Source: Flavobacterium sp. N1736
GTDB lineage: Bacteria; Bacteroidota; Bacteroidia; Flavobacteriales; Flavobacteriaceae
Length of the DNA: 64,000 nucleotides
Reading direction: 5' to 3'
Assembly (NCBI RefSeq): GCF_025947065.1
Contig: NZ_CP109994.1
Coordinates: 310,001-374,000, forward strand
Shown here: piece by piece, positions 35,716-43,967 of the stretch
Layout of the letters: each line of letters opens with the position of its first letter
How positions within the stretch are numbered: position 1 is the stretch's first letter
Notes under the pieces: model-generated
What the model was told of the DNA's origin: nothing
Database searches by the model: none
What the model saw: only the letters and a program-made list of their open reading frames with translations
Program-made: the position numbers and the translations under genes

Positions 35716-35982
35716 GTTTTTTAAATTTTTATTATTAATCGTGGATGCGGTAAAACTACAAATACAAATTGAATTTTGTGCAAAAAAATCTATTTTTTCA
35801 ATACATAAGTTGCTGAATTGGAACTCTTTCGGTACTTTGTTTGAACTATGTACGTATTTGTTGGGCTCTTGGATGTTTTGCATTAAATTTTTTTATTAAC
35901 AATTCTAAACACCTATATTCATTTATTAAGAATAATTTTCCAAAAAAGTTAACAGTACACATTTTTATTAAAATCAAGGCAT

Positions 35983-36018
35983 AAAAAAACAGCTCAGTAA
36001 CCACAATGAGCTGTCTTT
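35983..36018 (-). terminator. Terminator of array member 2
   Basis: ACAGCTCA pairs with TGAGCTGT, and on the minus strand it is followed by a T run (GGCATAAAAAAACAG on the plus strand). The same GGCATAAAAAAACAG context recurs after members 3 and 4. Confidence 0.7.
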
Positions 36019-36074
36019 ATAACAATAATTTCTCTAATTATTTAAACTTATTTTATACCTGGTCGTACAAAATT

Positions 36075-36479
36075 TTAGCGTACAGCTACACTGCTGTTTT
36101 TGACAGAAATACCTGATTTGTAAACCGATGAAATTGCTTTTGATGATAAAACAGAAATTCCGTCATTAATAATAATTTCATGTCTAACCATTTTTTCGCC
36201 GTTTTCAACCTCTAAAAAGTATTTCCCTTCCGGAAACTCTTCTAAACTAAAAGTTCTCAAAATTCCATCTTTACCAGATGCGGTTTCAGAATAAATAAGA
36301 GTACCATCTGTGTCGTAAATTGCTAAGTTTGCTTTTTGTACTCTGTTAAGAGCAAATGTAATTAGCTTTCCGTTAGCTTTTAATACATGAAGATTAAAAT
36401 CTCCATTCCCGTCAATTGCATACGTACTTCCTGTGAAAAGTACTGCGCATACTAAACTCAATTTTAAAGTCTTTTTCAT
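36075..36479 (-). CDS. Secreted ~130-residue beta-rich protein, array member 2
   Basis: 134 residues. Signal peptide MKKTLKLSLVCAVLFTGSTY, cleaved near YAIDG. Mature: FNLHVLKANGKLITFALNRV, NLAIYDTDGTLIYSETASGK, GILRTFSLEEFPEGKYFLEV. It is close to members 3 and 4 (~60-80% by eye) and more distant from member 1. A beta-sandwich secreted protein of unknown role. Own terminator and, upstream, the AACC-N6-GGTT element at 36588-36608. Confidence 0.7.
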   Translation of the reverse strand: MKKTLKLSLVCAVLFTGSTYAIDGNGDFNLHVLKANGKLITFALNRVQKANLAIYDTDGTLIYSETASGKDGILRTFSLEEFPEGKYFLEVENGEKMVRHEIIINDGISVLSSKAISSVYKSGISVKNSSVAVR

Positions 36480-36587
36480 GGCATTAGTTTTTAGATTAAT
36501 TGTTCTAATTCTCTGATGCTAAATTACTTATGTTTCTCTTTTTTTCTCACAACTCCATTTGCTGATTTCGATGCTGTATTCTCATTT

Positions 36588-36608
36588 ACGAAACCGTTAT
36601 AGGTTAAA
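36588..36608. promoter_or_regulatory. Shared upstream element, site 1 (AACC-N6-GGTT)
   Basis: ACGAAACCGTTATAGGTTAA plus A. Core AACCGTTATAGGTT is an inverted repeat. It is identical over 21 bases at four places (also 37328, 38171, 38433). Here it lies about 110 bases upstream of array member 2. Candidate activator site. Confidence 0.65.
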
Positions 36609-36720
36609 GTTTGAATTATATTTATCATTTTTGTTAATATGGTTATTATTTTTCAATGTTTTGTGTGAATTAAGATAATGTAAATTCATCTTTATTTCTT
36701 ACAAAAAAAAAGGCATAAAA

Positions 36721-36750
36721 AAACAGGTCAATAACCACAAAGACCTGTTT
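36721..36750 (-). terminator. Terminator of array member 3
   Basis: AAACAGGTC pairs with GACCTGTTT; T run on the minus strand. Confidence 0.7.
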
Positions 36751-36822
36751 TCAAAACAATCACGTTTTTACTTTACTAACTATCTAACCTCATTTTATAC
36801 TGTATGTATAGTATAAACTTTT

Positions 36823-37218
36823 TTAGCGAATTGCTACGCTTGTATTTTTATCTGATGATTTATAAACTGCAGAAACAGCTTTTGAAGATAAAGTGGTAAT
36901 TTGATTGTTTACAACAATTTCATATCTCACTTTTTTTACATTGTCTTCAACTTCTAAGAAATAAGTTCCATCAGGAAAATCCTGTAAACTAAAAGTTCTT
37001 AAAATTCCGTCTTTACCGGAAGCAGTTTCAGAGTAGAATTGGTTTCCGTCCTGATCATATATAGCTAAGTTTGCTTTTTGAACCTGATTAAGACCAAACG
37101 TTATTAATTTTCCATTTTTTAACACATGAAGGTTAAAATCTGCATTTCCATCAATTGCATAAGTACTCATTCCTGAAAGAAGTACTGCACATACTAAACT
37201 TAATTTTAAATTTTTCAT
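36823..37218 (-). CDS. Secreted ~130-residue beta-rich protein, array member 3
   Basis: 131 residues. Signal peptide to TYAIDG, then ADFNLHVLKNGKLITFGLNQ, YDQDGNQFYSETASGKDGIL and DFPDGTYFLEVEDNVKKVRY. Nearly the same as member 4; a recent duplication is likely. Site 2 of the shared element is 110 bases upstream. Function unknown. Confidence 0.7.
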   Translation of the reverse strand: MKNLKLSLVCAVLLSGMSTYAIDGNADFNLHVLKNGKLITFGLNQVQKANLAIYDQDGNQFYSETASGKDGILRTFSLQDFPDGTYFLEVEDNVKKVRYEIVVNNQITTLSSKAVSAVYKSSDKNTSVAIR

Positions 37219-37327
37219 AGTATTAGTTTTTTAAATTAATTGTTCTAATTCTCTGATGTAAAATTACTTTAGTATTACAAATATCAGCACAACTCTATTT
37301 TCCAATTTCGATGCTGTATTCTCATTT

Positions 37328-37348
37328 ACGAAACCGTTATAGGTTAAA
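37328..37348. promoter_or_regulatory. Shared upstream element, site 2
   Basis: Same 21 bases as site 1, within a ~90-base conserved stretch (TTTCGATGCTGTATTCTCAT before it, AATTTGAATTATTTTTATCG after). Confidence 0.65.
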
Positions 37349-37473
37349 ATTTGAATTATTTTTATCGTTTTAACCAATATGGTTATTATATTTCAATGTT
37401 TTCAGCGGGTTAAGATAATGTAAATTTATATCGATTTCTTACAAAATCTAACCACAAAGAGTACAAAGGAAAA

Positions 37474-37519
37474 ACGCAAAGTTCGCAAAGCTTAATTTTA
37501 AACTTTGCGAACTTTGCGT
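37474..37519. repeat. Intergenic hairpin (17-bp arms, ACGCAAAGTTCGCAAAG)
   Basis: ACGCAAAGTTCGCAAAG at 37474-37490 pairs with its complement at 37503-37519. It is a stem in the gap between array members 3 and 4, followed by AACTTAGTGCCTTAGTGACT, the kind of intergenic filler seen elsewhere in flavobacteria. Confidence 0.6.
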
Positions 37520-37561
37520 AAAAAAACTTAGTGCCTTAGTGACTAAAAAAAAGGCATAAAA

Positions 37562-37593
37562 AAAACAGGTCAATAACCACAAAGACCTGTTTT
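37562..37593 (-). terminator. Terminator of array member 4
   Basis: AAAACAGGTC pairs with GACCTGTTTT; near-copy of the terminator at 36721-36750. Confidence 0.7.
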
Positions 37594-37662
37594 AAAACAA
37601 TACTGTTTTTTACTTTACTAACTATCTAACCTCATTTTTATACTGTGAAAGTATAAACTCTT

Positions 37663-38061
37663 TTAGCGTATTGCTACGCTTGTATTTTTATCTGCTGATT
37701 TATAAACTGAAGAAATTGCTTTTGCTGATAAAGTTGTAACATTATCATTAACGTTAATTTCGTATCTCACTTTTTTAGAATTGTCTTCAACTTCTAAAAA
37801 GTAAACTCCGTCAGGGAAATCCTGTAAGCTAAAAGTTCTTAAAATTCCATTTTTACCTGAAGCATTTTCAGAGTAGAATAAATTTCCGTCCTGATCGTAT
37901 ATAGCCAAATTAGCTTTTTGCAATTGGTTTAAACCAAAAGTTATTACTTTTCCATTTTTCAATACATGAAGGTTAAAATCCTCATTTCCATCAATTGCAT
38001 AAGTACTCATTCCTGATAAAAGCACTGCGCATACTAAACTTAATTTTAAAATCTTTTTCAT
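37663..38061 (-). CDS. Secreted ~130-residue beta-rich protein, array member 4
   Basis: 132 residues: signal MKKILKLSLVCAVLLSGMST, then EDFNLHVLKNGKVITFGLNQ, YDQDGNLFYSENASGKNGIL and VYFLEVEDNSKKVRYEINVN. The array's last member, divergent from the AraC gene 38512-39384 over a 450-base region holding two copies of the shared element. Control by that AraC protein is the obvious hypothesis. Function unknown. Confidence 0.7.
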   Translation of the reverse strand: MKKILKLSLVCAVLLSGMSTYAIDGNEDFNLHVLKNGKVITFGLNQLQKANLAIYDQDGNLFYSENASGKNGILRTFSLQDFPDGVYFLEVEDNSKKVRYEINVNDNVTTLSAKAISSVYKSADKNTSVAIR

Positions 38062-38170
38062 TATATATCTTTCTTTAAATTATTAGTTCATTTCTCTGAT
38101 GTAAAATTACTTTAGTATTACAAGTTTTAGCACAACTATATTTTCCAATTTCTATGCTATATTCTCATTT

Positions 38171-38191
38171 ACGAAACCGTTATAGGTTAAA
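38171..38191. promoter_or_regulatory. Shared upstream element, site 3
   Basis: Same 21 bases as sites 1, 2 and 4, about 110 bases before array member 4; on its downstream side the homology with site 4 continues for ~50 bases (TAGGTGTTTTTGTTAA). Confidence 0.65.
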
Positions 38192-38432
38192 ATTTGAATT
38201 ATTTTAGGTGTTTTTGTTAATTCAGCTATTATTTTTCAAACATTTTTAAATTGTTAATTTTTTTTCAGACATCCAAAATTCTTACAATAATGCTATATAA
38301 ATATAAAAACACAGAATTAAATACGATATATTAAAAAAAAAGTGAATAAAAATATCAGTAGTTAAAAAAATGAGGAAATCGGCATAATAACCTCTTTTAT
38401 AAATAGATGATTTTCATGCAATATTCGCAGTT

Positions 38433-38453
38433 ACGAAACCGTTATAGGTTAAA
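38433..38453. promoter_or_regulatory. Shared upstream element, site 4, at the AraC promoter
   Basis: Identical to sites 1-3 over 21 bases. It lies about 27 bases upstream of the -7 box of the AraC gene, where it would touch RNA polymerase, so it could mediate autoregulation. Confidence 0.65.
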
Positions 38454-38479
38454 ATGTGAATTATTGTAGGTGTTTTTGT

Positions 38480-38487
38480 TAAATTTG
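38480..38487 (+). promoter_or_regulatory. -7 element of the AraC gene
   Basis: TAAATTTG is an exact TAnnTTTG match, 25 bases before the preferred ATG at 38512. Confidence 0.55.
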
Positions 38488-38511
38488 CTATTATTTTTTA
38501 AAGACTTTATC

Positions 38512-39384
38512 ATGAAGACAATCGCCCCAGCTCTCGAAGTGATTTCTCCCTCATACGGAAGTTCTTTTACTTATACGAAACATGCTGAAAAGACGAACGT
38601 TAAGTCGCATTTGTGGCATTACCATCCCGAAATTGAATTGGTTTATATCAATGGCGGCGCAGGAAAAAGACAAATAGGGAGCCATGTTTCTTATTACACA
38701 AATGGAAGTTTGATCCTGATAGGTTCTAATTTACCCCATTGTGGTTTTACAAACGAACAAACAGGAAATGTAAACGAAACGGTGATTCATATCAAACCTG
38801 AATTTTTAGGGAATGAATTTTTTGCAGCACCGGAAATGAGAAGAGTTCAAAACATTCTGAGCCAGTCGAAAGGCGGAATCGCTTTTGGCGGAGAAACCAA
38901 AAAACGAATAGGACAGAAAATTGAGATGATGGAAAACCAGCTTCCGTTTGAACGTTTGCTGACACTTTTAAGTATTTTAGATGAATTAGAATCATCAGAA
39001 GAATATACTATATTAAATGCTGATGGTTTTGCTATCGAACTAAACGCGCAGGATAGTGACCGAATAAACGTGGTTTTTAATTACGTAAAAGATCATTTTC
39101 AGGAATCTATTGCTATAGACGAAGTTTCGAGTTTGGTAAGTATGACAACGCCTTCGTTTTGCCGATATTTCAAAAAAATATCCAACAAAACCTTTACAGA
39201 GTTTGTCAATGAATATCGTTTGGTACACGCCTCAAAACTTTTGGCCGAAAAACCAATAACAATCAACGAAGTGTGTTACGAAAGCGGTTTTAATAATTTT
39301 AGCCACTTTAGTAAATCGTTTAAACAATACACAGGTAAAAGCGCTTCGCAATATCGTAACGAACACAAGATTATAATTAAATAA
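38512..39384 (+). CDS. AraC-family regulator with cupin sensor domain
   Basis: 290 residues from ATG 38512 (MKTIAPALEVISPSYGSSFT); an upstream in-frame ATG (38470) overlaps the -7 box. The N-terminal cupin part has SHLWHYHPEIELVYINGGAG, like sugar-responsive AraC proteins. The AraC HTH is at the C-terminus: SLVSMTTPSFCRYFKKISNK, VCYESGFNNFSHFSKSFKQY. This group often controls carbohydrate or cell-surface genes. It shares an upstream element with the secreted array on the other strand. Confidence 0.85.
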   Translation: MKTIAPALEVISPSYGSSFTYTKHAEKTNVKSHLWHYHPEIELVYINGGAGKRQIGSHVSYYTNGSLILIGSNLPHCGFTNEQTGNVNETVIHIKPEFLGNEFFAAPEMRRVQNILSQSKGGIAFGGETKKRIGQKIEMMENQLPFERLLTLLSILDELESSEEYTILNADGFAIELNAQDSDRINVVFNYVKDHFQESIAIDEVSSLVSMTTPSFCRYFKKISNKTFTEFVNEYRLVHASKLLAEKPITINEVCYESGFNNFSHFSKSFKQYTGKSASQYRNEHKIIIK

Positions 39385-39497
39385 TTTCCAGTTTAATGCT
39401 ACAGATTTAAAGATTTTTTTATGTTGTGGTTTTTTTTTGCCACAGATTTAAAAGATTAAAAGGATTTTTTTCTTCTTCACATTAATTAGGGTAAATT

Positions 39498-39927
39498 AAA
39501 TCTGCTCAATCTGCATAATCTGCGAGAAAAAATAATTGGCAATAATTAGCGGTAAACATTTTTAAACACATAGAGACATAGATTTCTTTTCTTTTTGCTT
39601 AAAAATAAAAGGCGTTTCACTTTGTAAAACAAACATAGCTGTGTGTATGCAAGTCAAACACCTTTTCGCAATTTATAATCTATGTTTGCATGAATATTCA
39701 CGAATTTAATCGGGGTAAAAATAAATCTGCTCAATCTGCATAATCTGCGAGAAAAAATAATTGGCAATAATTAGTGGTAAACATTTTTAAACACATAGAG
39801 ACATAGATTTTTTCTTTGCTGCTACAAAATAAAAGGCGTTTCACTTTGCAAAACAAACATAGCTATGTGCGTATATACAAGTGAAACGCCTTTTCGCAAT
39901 TATTAATCTATGTTTCTATGTGTTTAA
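39498..39927. repeat. Tandem duplication of a ~225-bp unit containing MITE-like copies
   Basis: AAATCTGCTCAATCTGCATA starts at 39498 and again at 39723; the units match for ~200 bases. Each contains a TTAAACACATAGAGACATAG start (39562, 39787) and an inner GGCGTTTCAC..GTGAAACGCC stem. Copy 2 (39787-39927, 141 bp) is intact with TCTATGTTTCTATGTGTTTA at the right end; copy 1 has a decayed right end. The 713-base gap 39385-40097 holds only this and AT-rich filler. Confidence 0.8.
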
Positions 39928-40097
39928 ATATAGATAAAGAAATTAAAATTCGAGAAAATTAGCGCAATTAGTGACAGCCTTTTTTTTAATCTTCATAATC
40001 TTTTTAATCTGTGGCAAAAACAAATCAATCAGATTTTTCATATATTATATTCGGAAAAAGGTATATTTACAATCCCTAATCAGAAAAAAATATCAAT

Positions 40098-40967
40098 ATG
40101 AAAAACTTTAGAATCTTTGTATTTACGGTGTTTTTGTGTGTTTCTTCTATGAGTTATGCTGCAAAAGTAGACACCTTACAAATTGCCAGCACAGCGATGA
40201 GCAAAACCTACAAAGCTGCTGTTGTATTGCCAAATTCGTATGCCAAAAGCAAAACCGCATTTCCGGTAATGTATTTATTACACGGCGCTTACGGACATTT
40301 TAGCGATTGGTTAAAAAATACGCCTAACAAAAAATTAGTACAAAGTTTATCAGACCAATACAATATCATTATCGTAATGCCGGAAGGAGAAACTTTTAGT
40401 TTTTATCTTGATAGTCCGGTAAATAAAGAAAGTCAGTTTGAAACCTTTATCACGCAGGAAGTGATTCAGAAAGTAGATAAAACATACAGAACCATTAGCA
40501 ATAGAACTGGCAGAGTAATAACGGGACTTTCGATGGGCGGACACGGCGCGTTATATTTATCAGCCAAACATCCTGATTTGTTTTGCGCTGCCGGAAGCAT
40601 GAGCGGAGCCGTAGATATGAGTACAATGCTCAATCGTGATTCATCGGCACAGGTTATAAAACTAATGCAGCCCGTTTTTGGAGACAAAAGCGACAACTCA
40701 GAAATGTATGCACAATATGCTGTTATGAATATGCTCGATAAAATAAAAGCAAACAAACTGCCTCTAATTATAGATTGCGGAGTAGACGATTTTTTAATAG
40801 AACCCAACAGAGAACTGCACCGAAGATTGGTCTATAATAAAGTAGAACACGATTACACCGAAAGACCAGGCGCTCATACTTGGGATTATTGGGAAAATTC
40901 ACTGCCGTATCATGTATTATTTTTCAATAAAATTCTACTTAAAAATCAGGTTGTTGCAAAAAAATAA
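40098..40967 (+). CDS. Secreted alpha/beta-hydrolase esterase (esterase D/FrmB-like)
   Basis: 289 residues. Signal peptide (MKNFRIFVFTVFLCVSSMSY, cleaved near AKV). FPVMYLLHGAYGHFSDWLK is the oxyanion strand. GLSMGGHGALYLSAKHPDLF holds the nucleophile Ser. DCGVDDFLIE carries the acid Asp, and RPGAHTWDYWENSLPYH the catalytic His. This is the esterase D / mycolyltransferase-like family, often with acetyl-xylan or feruloyl esterase activity when secreted. Substrate not predictable. Confidence 0.85.
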   Translation: MKNFRIFVFTVFLCVSSMSYAAKVDTLQIASTAMSKTYKAAVVLPNSYAKSKTAFPVMYLLHGAYGHFSDWLKNTPNKKLVQSLSDQYNIIIVMPEGETFSFYLDSPVNKESQFETFITQEVIQKVDKTYRTISNRTGRVITGLSMGGHGALYLSAKHPDLFCAAGSMSGAVDMSTMLNRDSSAQVIKLMQPVFGDKSDNSEMYAQYAVMNMLDKIKANKLPLIIDCGVDDFLIEPNRELHRRLVYNKVEHDYTERPGAHTWDYWENSLPYHVLFFNKILLKNQVVAKK

Positions 40968-41054
40968 TGATTTTTTTAACAAAGAATAGACTAAATACTT
41001 TTTTTGGTTTGATTTTTGGAATACCTTTATATATAAACCTTAAAAAATAAAATT

Positions 41055-41552
41055 ATGAAAAAGATATTTATACTATTCGCACTTGTTGGATTAGTTGCGT
41101 TTTCTAGTTGCGAAGGACCGGAAGGACCGCAGGGGCCAGAAGGGCCAGTTGCAGAAGTTTTTGAGTTAAATAATATAAGTTTTAGTTATAATAATACGGA
41201 TGGATATAATATTTATCAAAAATTAACTCCTGTAATTTTTAGCTCTGATGTTGTTTTGATTTACAGATTAACTGGAACTATTGATGCAAACACACCTATT
41301 TGGCAACAAATTCCAAGAACAGTATATACATCAAGAGGAGATTTTGATTATGACTTTGATTTCAGTAGAGAAGATTTTACTATTTATGCTGGAGGGAATT
41401 ATGACTTAGCTTTGACTCCTGAATATATAAATAATCAAACTTTTAGAATTGTAATTGTACCGGTGCTTTTTCAAATAAATCAGTTAATAAGCCTGACTAT
41501 TCAGATTATAATGCAGTTATCAAAAAATACAATATTGATGATAGTAATGTGA
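41055..41552 (+). CDS. Lipoprotein with collagen-like GPxGP repeat, apparent frameshift
   Basis: Signal and lipobox (MKKIFILFALVGLVAFSSCE) followed by GPEGPQGPEGPV, a short collagen-like repeat common on flavobacterial surface lipoproteins. The body is strand-rich. After TFRIVIVP the frame degenerates. One extra G near 41463 would give PGAFSNKSVNKPDYSDYNAV and IKKYNIDDSNVKQLN to a TAA at 41564-41566 (170 residues). So the annotated 165-residue ORF end is probably not the true C-terminus. Function unknown. Confidence 0.7.
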   Translation: MKKIFILFALVGLVAFSSCEGPEGPQGPEGPVAEVFELNNISFSYNNTDGYNIYQKLTPVIFSSDVVLIYRLTGTIDANTPIWQQIPRTVYTSRGDFDYDFDFSREDFTIYAGGNYDLALTPEYINNQTFRIVIVPVLFQINQLISLTIQIIMQLSKNTILMIVM

Positions 41553-41580
41553 AGCAATTAAATTAATTATTTTAAATAAA

Positions 41581-41617
41581 AAAAAAAGGAAATCGTGAGA
41601 AGATTTCCTTTTTTTTT
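41581..41617. terminator. Bidirectional terminator between convergent lipoprotein genes
   Basis: AAAAAAAGGAAATC pairs with GATTTCCTTTTTTT around GTGAGAA. T tracts on both strands. Confidence 0.85.
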
Positions 41618-41638
41618 TATGATTAATTAACGATTATG

Positions 41639-42631
41639 CTACCTACGTCCGTCATTAGGTAACTCAACATTTAAAGCAGGATCGAATGGTTTCTCAGTTA
41701 TTTTTACTAACGGCATCACCATAGTGTAATTATTTATAGGAATTGTGCCATATCCAGCCTCTCCTTTAGCTGGATGTACTGAAATTAGTAACGCCTTCTT
41801 TTCTTCTGTTGGAGAGAATTTAAAAACTAATGTTCTCTGTATTGCACCTTGACTTTCTAATTTATAAGATCTCGTATAATTTACGTAATTTTCTGCCTCA
41901 AGACTTATTATCCCTTTTCCATCACAAAAATCCTGATTATAATTTCTGATATTAGGAAGTGTAATTATTCCGTCATTTTTTAATTGGACAAAAACTGTTG
42001 GGAATCCACTACTAAATACTTTGTCAACTAAATAGCGATTGTCATAAAAAGTTGCTTTGATTGAAATTTCGTATGTAATATTAGGCTTGAAAGGATATTC
42101 AATTGAAATAGCAGATCCACTTTCGTCATTTCCATCAACGATTCCTCTTCTAGTATTTGTTTTCTTTACTTTATTATCTACAAATAAAACTAGTGATCCA
42201 TAATATAGATTTTGATGTGCTCTGCCATATCCTCTCACTAAATAACCGTTAGCTTGTGGATATGGATTAGGACCATATACTCCTGCATCTGTGTAGTACT
42301 CCTTATTACCATTATATTTCTTAATGGTACATCCACTATTTGTTGGATCGTAAATTCCATACGCAAAATTTAAGGAAACAGATTGTTCGGAAGTTTTAGA
42401 AGTTGTTTTTTGAATTGTGTCTTCTTCTATTTTTTCAGGAGTATTATATATAAATATTGGTTCTTTAGGTTTTGAACCATCTGTAATGTCAGACCAATAT
42501 TCTAAATCTCCATTTATAATATACAGTTGTTGAGGATACTTAGTTGATTGATTTTTTGCAGGTAAATCTTCTTTATTATCACAGCTCATGATAATAAAGG
42601 TTAATACTAGATAAAAAGAAATTTTTCTCAT
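41639..42631 (-). CDS. Hypothetical lipoprotein
   Basis: 330 residues. Signal with lipobox MRKISFYLVLTFIIMSCDNK. Beta-rich throughout: NGDLEYWSDITDGSKPKEPI at the start resembles carbohydrate-binding-like domains of Bacteroidetes surface proteins; ITYEISIKATFYDNRYLVDK and TLVFKFSPTEEKKALLISVH look like a jelly roll. No catalytic motif seen. Probably a surface lipoprotein. Not further assigned. Confidence 0.65.
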   Translation of the reverse strand: MRKISFYLVLTFIIMSCDNKEDLPAKNQSTKYPQQLYIINGDLEYWSDITDGSKPKEPIFIYNTPEKIEEDTIQKTTSKTSEQSVSLNFAYGIYDPTNSGCTIKKYNGNKEYYTDAGVYGPNPYPQANGYLVRGYGRAHQNLYYGSLVLFVDNKVKKTNTRRGIVDGNDESGSAISIEYPFKPNITYEISIKATFYDNRYLVDKVFSSGFPTVFVQLKNDGIITLPNIRNYNQDFCDGKGIISLEAENYVNYTRSYKLESQGAIQRTLVFKFSPTEEKKALLISVHPAKGEAGYGTIPINNYTMVMPLVKITEKPFDPALNVELPNDGRR

Positions 42632-42744
42632 GATAAAAGGTTTAAGATTTATAGTGAGCTAAATGTATTTACCAATATTTACTTGTTTTACCATTAAAAG
42701 CTTTAATTGTAACGCTATAAGACATTATCAGTATGATAATTCAT

Positions 42745-42778
42745 AAAAAAAAAGGAAACCTCTCGATTTCCTTTTTTT
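42745..42778 (-). terminator. Terminator of the TerC gene region
   Basis: AAAAAAAGGAAA pairs with TTTCCTTTTTT around CCTCTCGA. It lies downstream of the TerC gene (42799) on the minus strand. Confidence 0.75.
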
Positions 42779-42798
42779 ACTAATATATGTCTTGAAAA

Positions 42799-43764
42799 CT
42801 ATTCCTGATCTAAATCGGTAAGTTCTTTTTCTTCTCCAAATTTAAGCGAAACCAAAATTCCAACTAAAAGAGAAAGCGCGATAAATCCTAACGAAGCCCA
42901 TTCCGGAATGTGAATCCATTCGTGCAATAGCATTTTTAATCCAACGAAACTTAAAATAGCAATTAAGCTGTATTCCAAATAACTGAATTTTGCCAGCATA
43001 TTTGCCAGGAAAAAGTACATAGAACGTAAACCAAGAATCGCAAAAATATTCGAACTAAATACTAAAAACGGATCAGATGTAATCGCCAGAATCGCCGGAA
43101 CACTGTCTACCGCAAAAAGAACATCCATAACTTCAATTACAATTAAAGCAACGAATAGAGGCGTAGCGGCTTTTTTTCCTTTTTCGGTTAAAATAAAAAA
43201 CTTCTCATGATCGAATTCAGAAGTAATCGGAATAACTTTTCCTAACGTTTTATAGACAAATGAATCTTTTGGCTGAAAATCTTCGTCATCGCCTGAAAAC
43301 AACATTTTTATCGCTGTAAATAATAAGAATCCACCAAACAAATACGTTGTCCATGTAAATTTATTGATCAGCATTACGCCAAAGAAAATCATTAATCCGC
43401 GGAAAACCACAGCACCAATAATTCCCCAGAATAAAACACGGTGTTGGTATTTTTGAGGTATTTTGAAAGAAGCGAAAATAATGGCAATAACAAATATGTT
43501 ATCAACGCTTAAAGAAAGTTCGATTAAATAACCCGTAATAAACTTCATAGAAGCTACGGCAGGTTTTAGTTTATCAGGATTTGCAATATAATCTGTAGTA
43601 TAAAGCCAGTAGATTACGCCGGAAAACAAAAACGAAAGAGTAACCCAAATTAAAGTCCATTTGCTTGCTTCTTTGGTACTAATAATATGAGGGTTTTTGT
43701 TGAAAACGCCCAAGTCTAAAGCAAGAATAAGAACGACGCCTACTAAAAATAAAATCCAGACCAT
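42799..43764 (-). CDS. TerC-family integral membrane protein
   Basis: 321 residues, about nine membrane helices. Signature acidic residues are in LALDLGVF, SLSVDNIFVIAIIFASF and LFAVDSVPAILAITSDPF, the TerC motifs. TerC proteins export metal ions (Mn2+ in well-studied members). An own gene without ter cluster, so a housekeeping role is more likely than tellurite resistance. Confidence 0.92.
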   Translation of the reverse strand: MVWILFLVGVVLILALDLGVFNKNPHIISTKEASKWTLIWVTLSFLFSGVIYWLYTTDYIANPDKLKPAVASMKFITGYLIELSLSVDNIFVIAIIFASFKIPQKYQHRVLFWGIIGAVVFRGLMIFFGVMLINKFTWTTYLFGGFLLFTAIKMLFSGDDEDFQPKDSFVYKTLGKVIPITSEFDHEKFFILTEKGKKAATPLFVALIVIEVMDVLFAVDSVPAILAITSDPFLVFSSNIFAILGLRSMYFFLANMLAKFSYLEYSLIAILSFVGLKMLLHEWIHIPEWASLGFIALSLLVGILVSLKFGEEKELTDLDQE

Positions 43765-43916
43765 TATAAGATATTTTTTAAATGATTTACAAAGATAAGT
43801 TTTGAAGCTTAACTTAAAAATTAATTATTAGAAAATTACTGTCAAATTTAGTTAAGGTTTCAATCAAAACAATATGGCACTTCGACTTCGCTCAGTGTGA
43901 CAAACAAGACACAAAA

Positions 43917-43946
43917 AAAAGTGCCATCAAAATTGACGGCACTTTT
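43917..43946 (-). terminator. Terminator of the GSII gene
   Basis: AAAAGTGCCATCAA pairs with TTGACGGCACTTTT with one mismatch, followed on the minus strand by a T run. It lies 21 bases after the stop. Confidence 0.75.
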
Positions 43947-43967
43947 AATATAATTTGAAGCTTCGAA

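Noticed and set aside
42799..43764. Tellurite resistance from TerC
   Set aside because: No other ter genes; the family is mainly metal-ion exporters.
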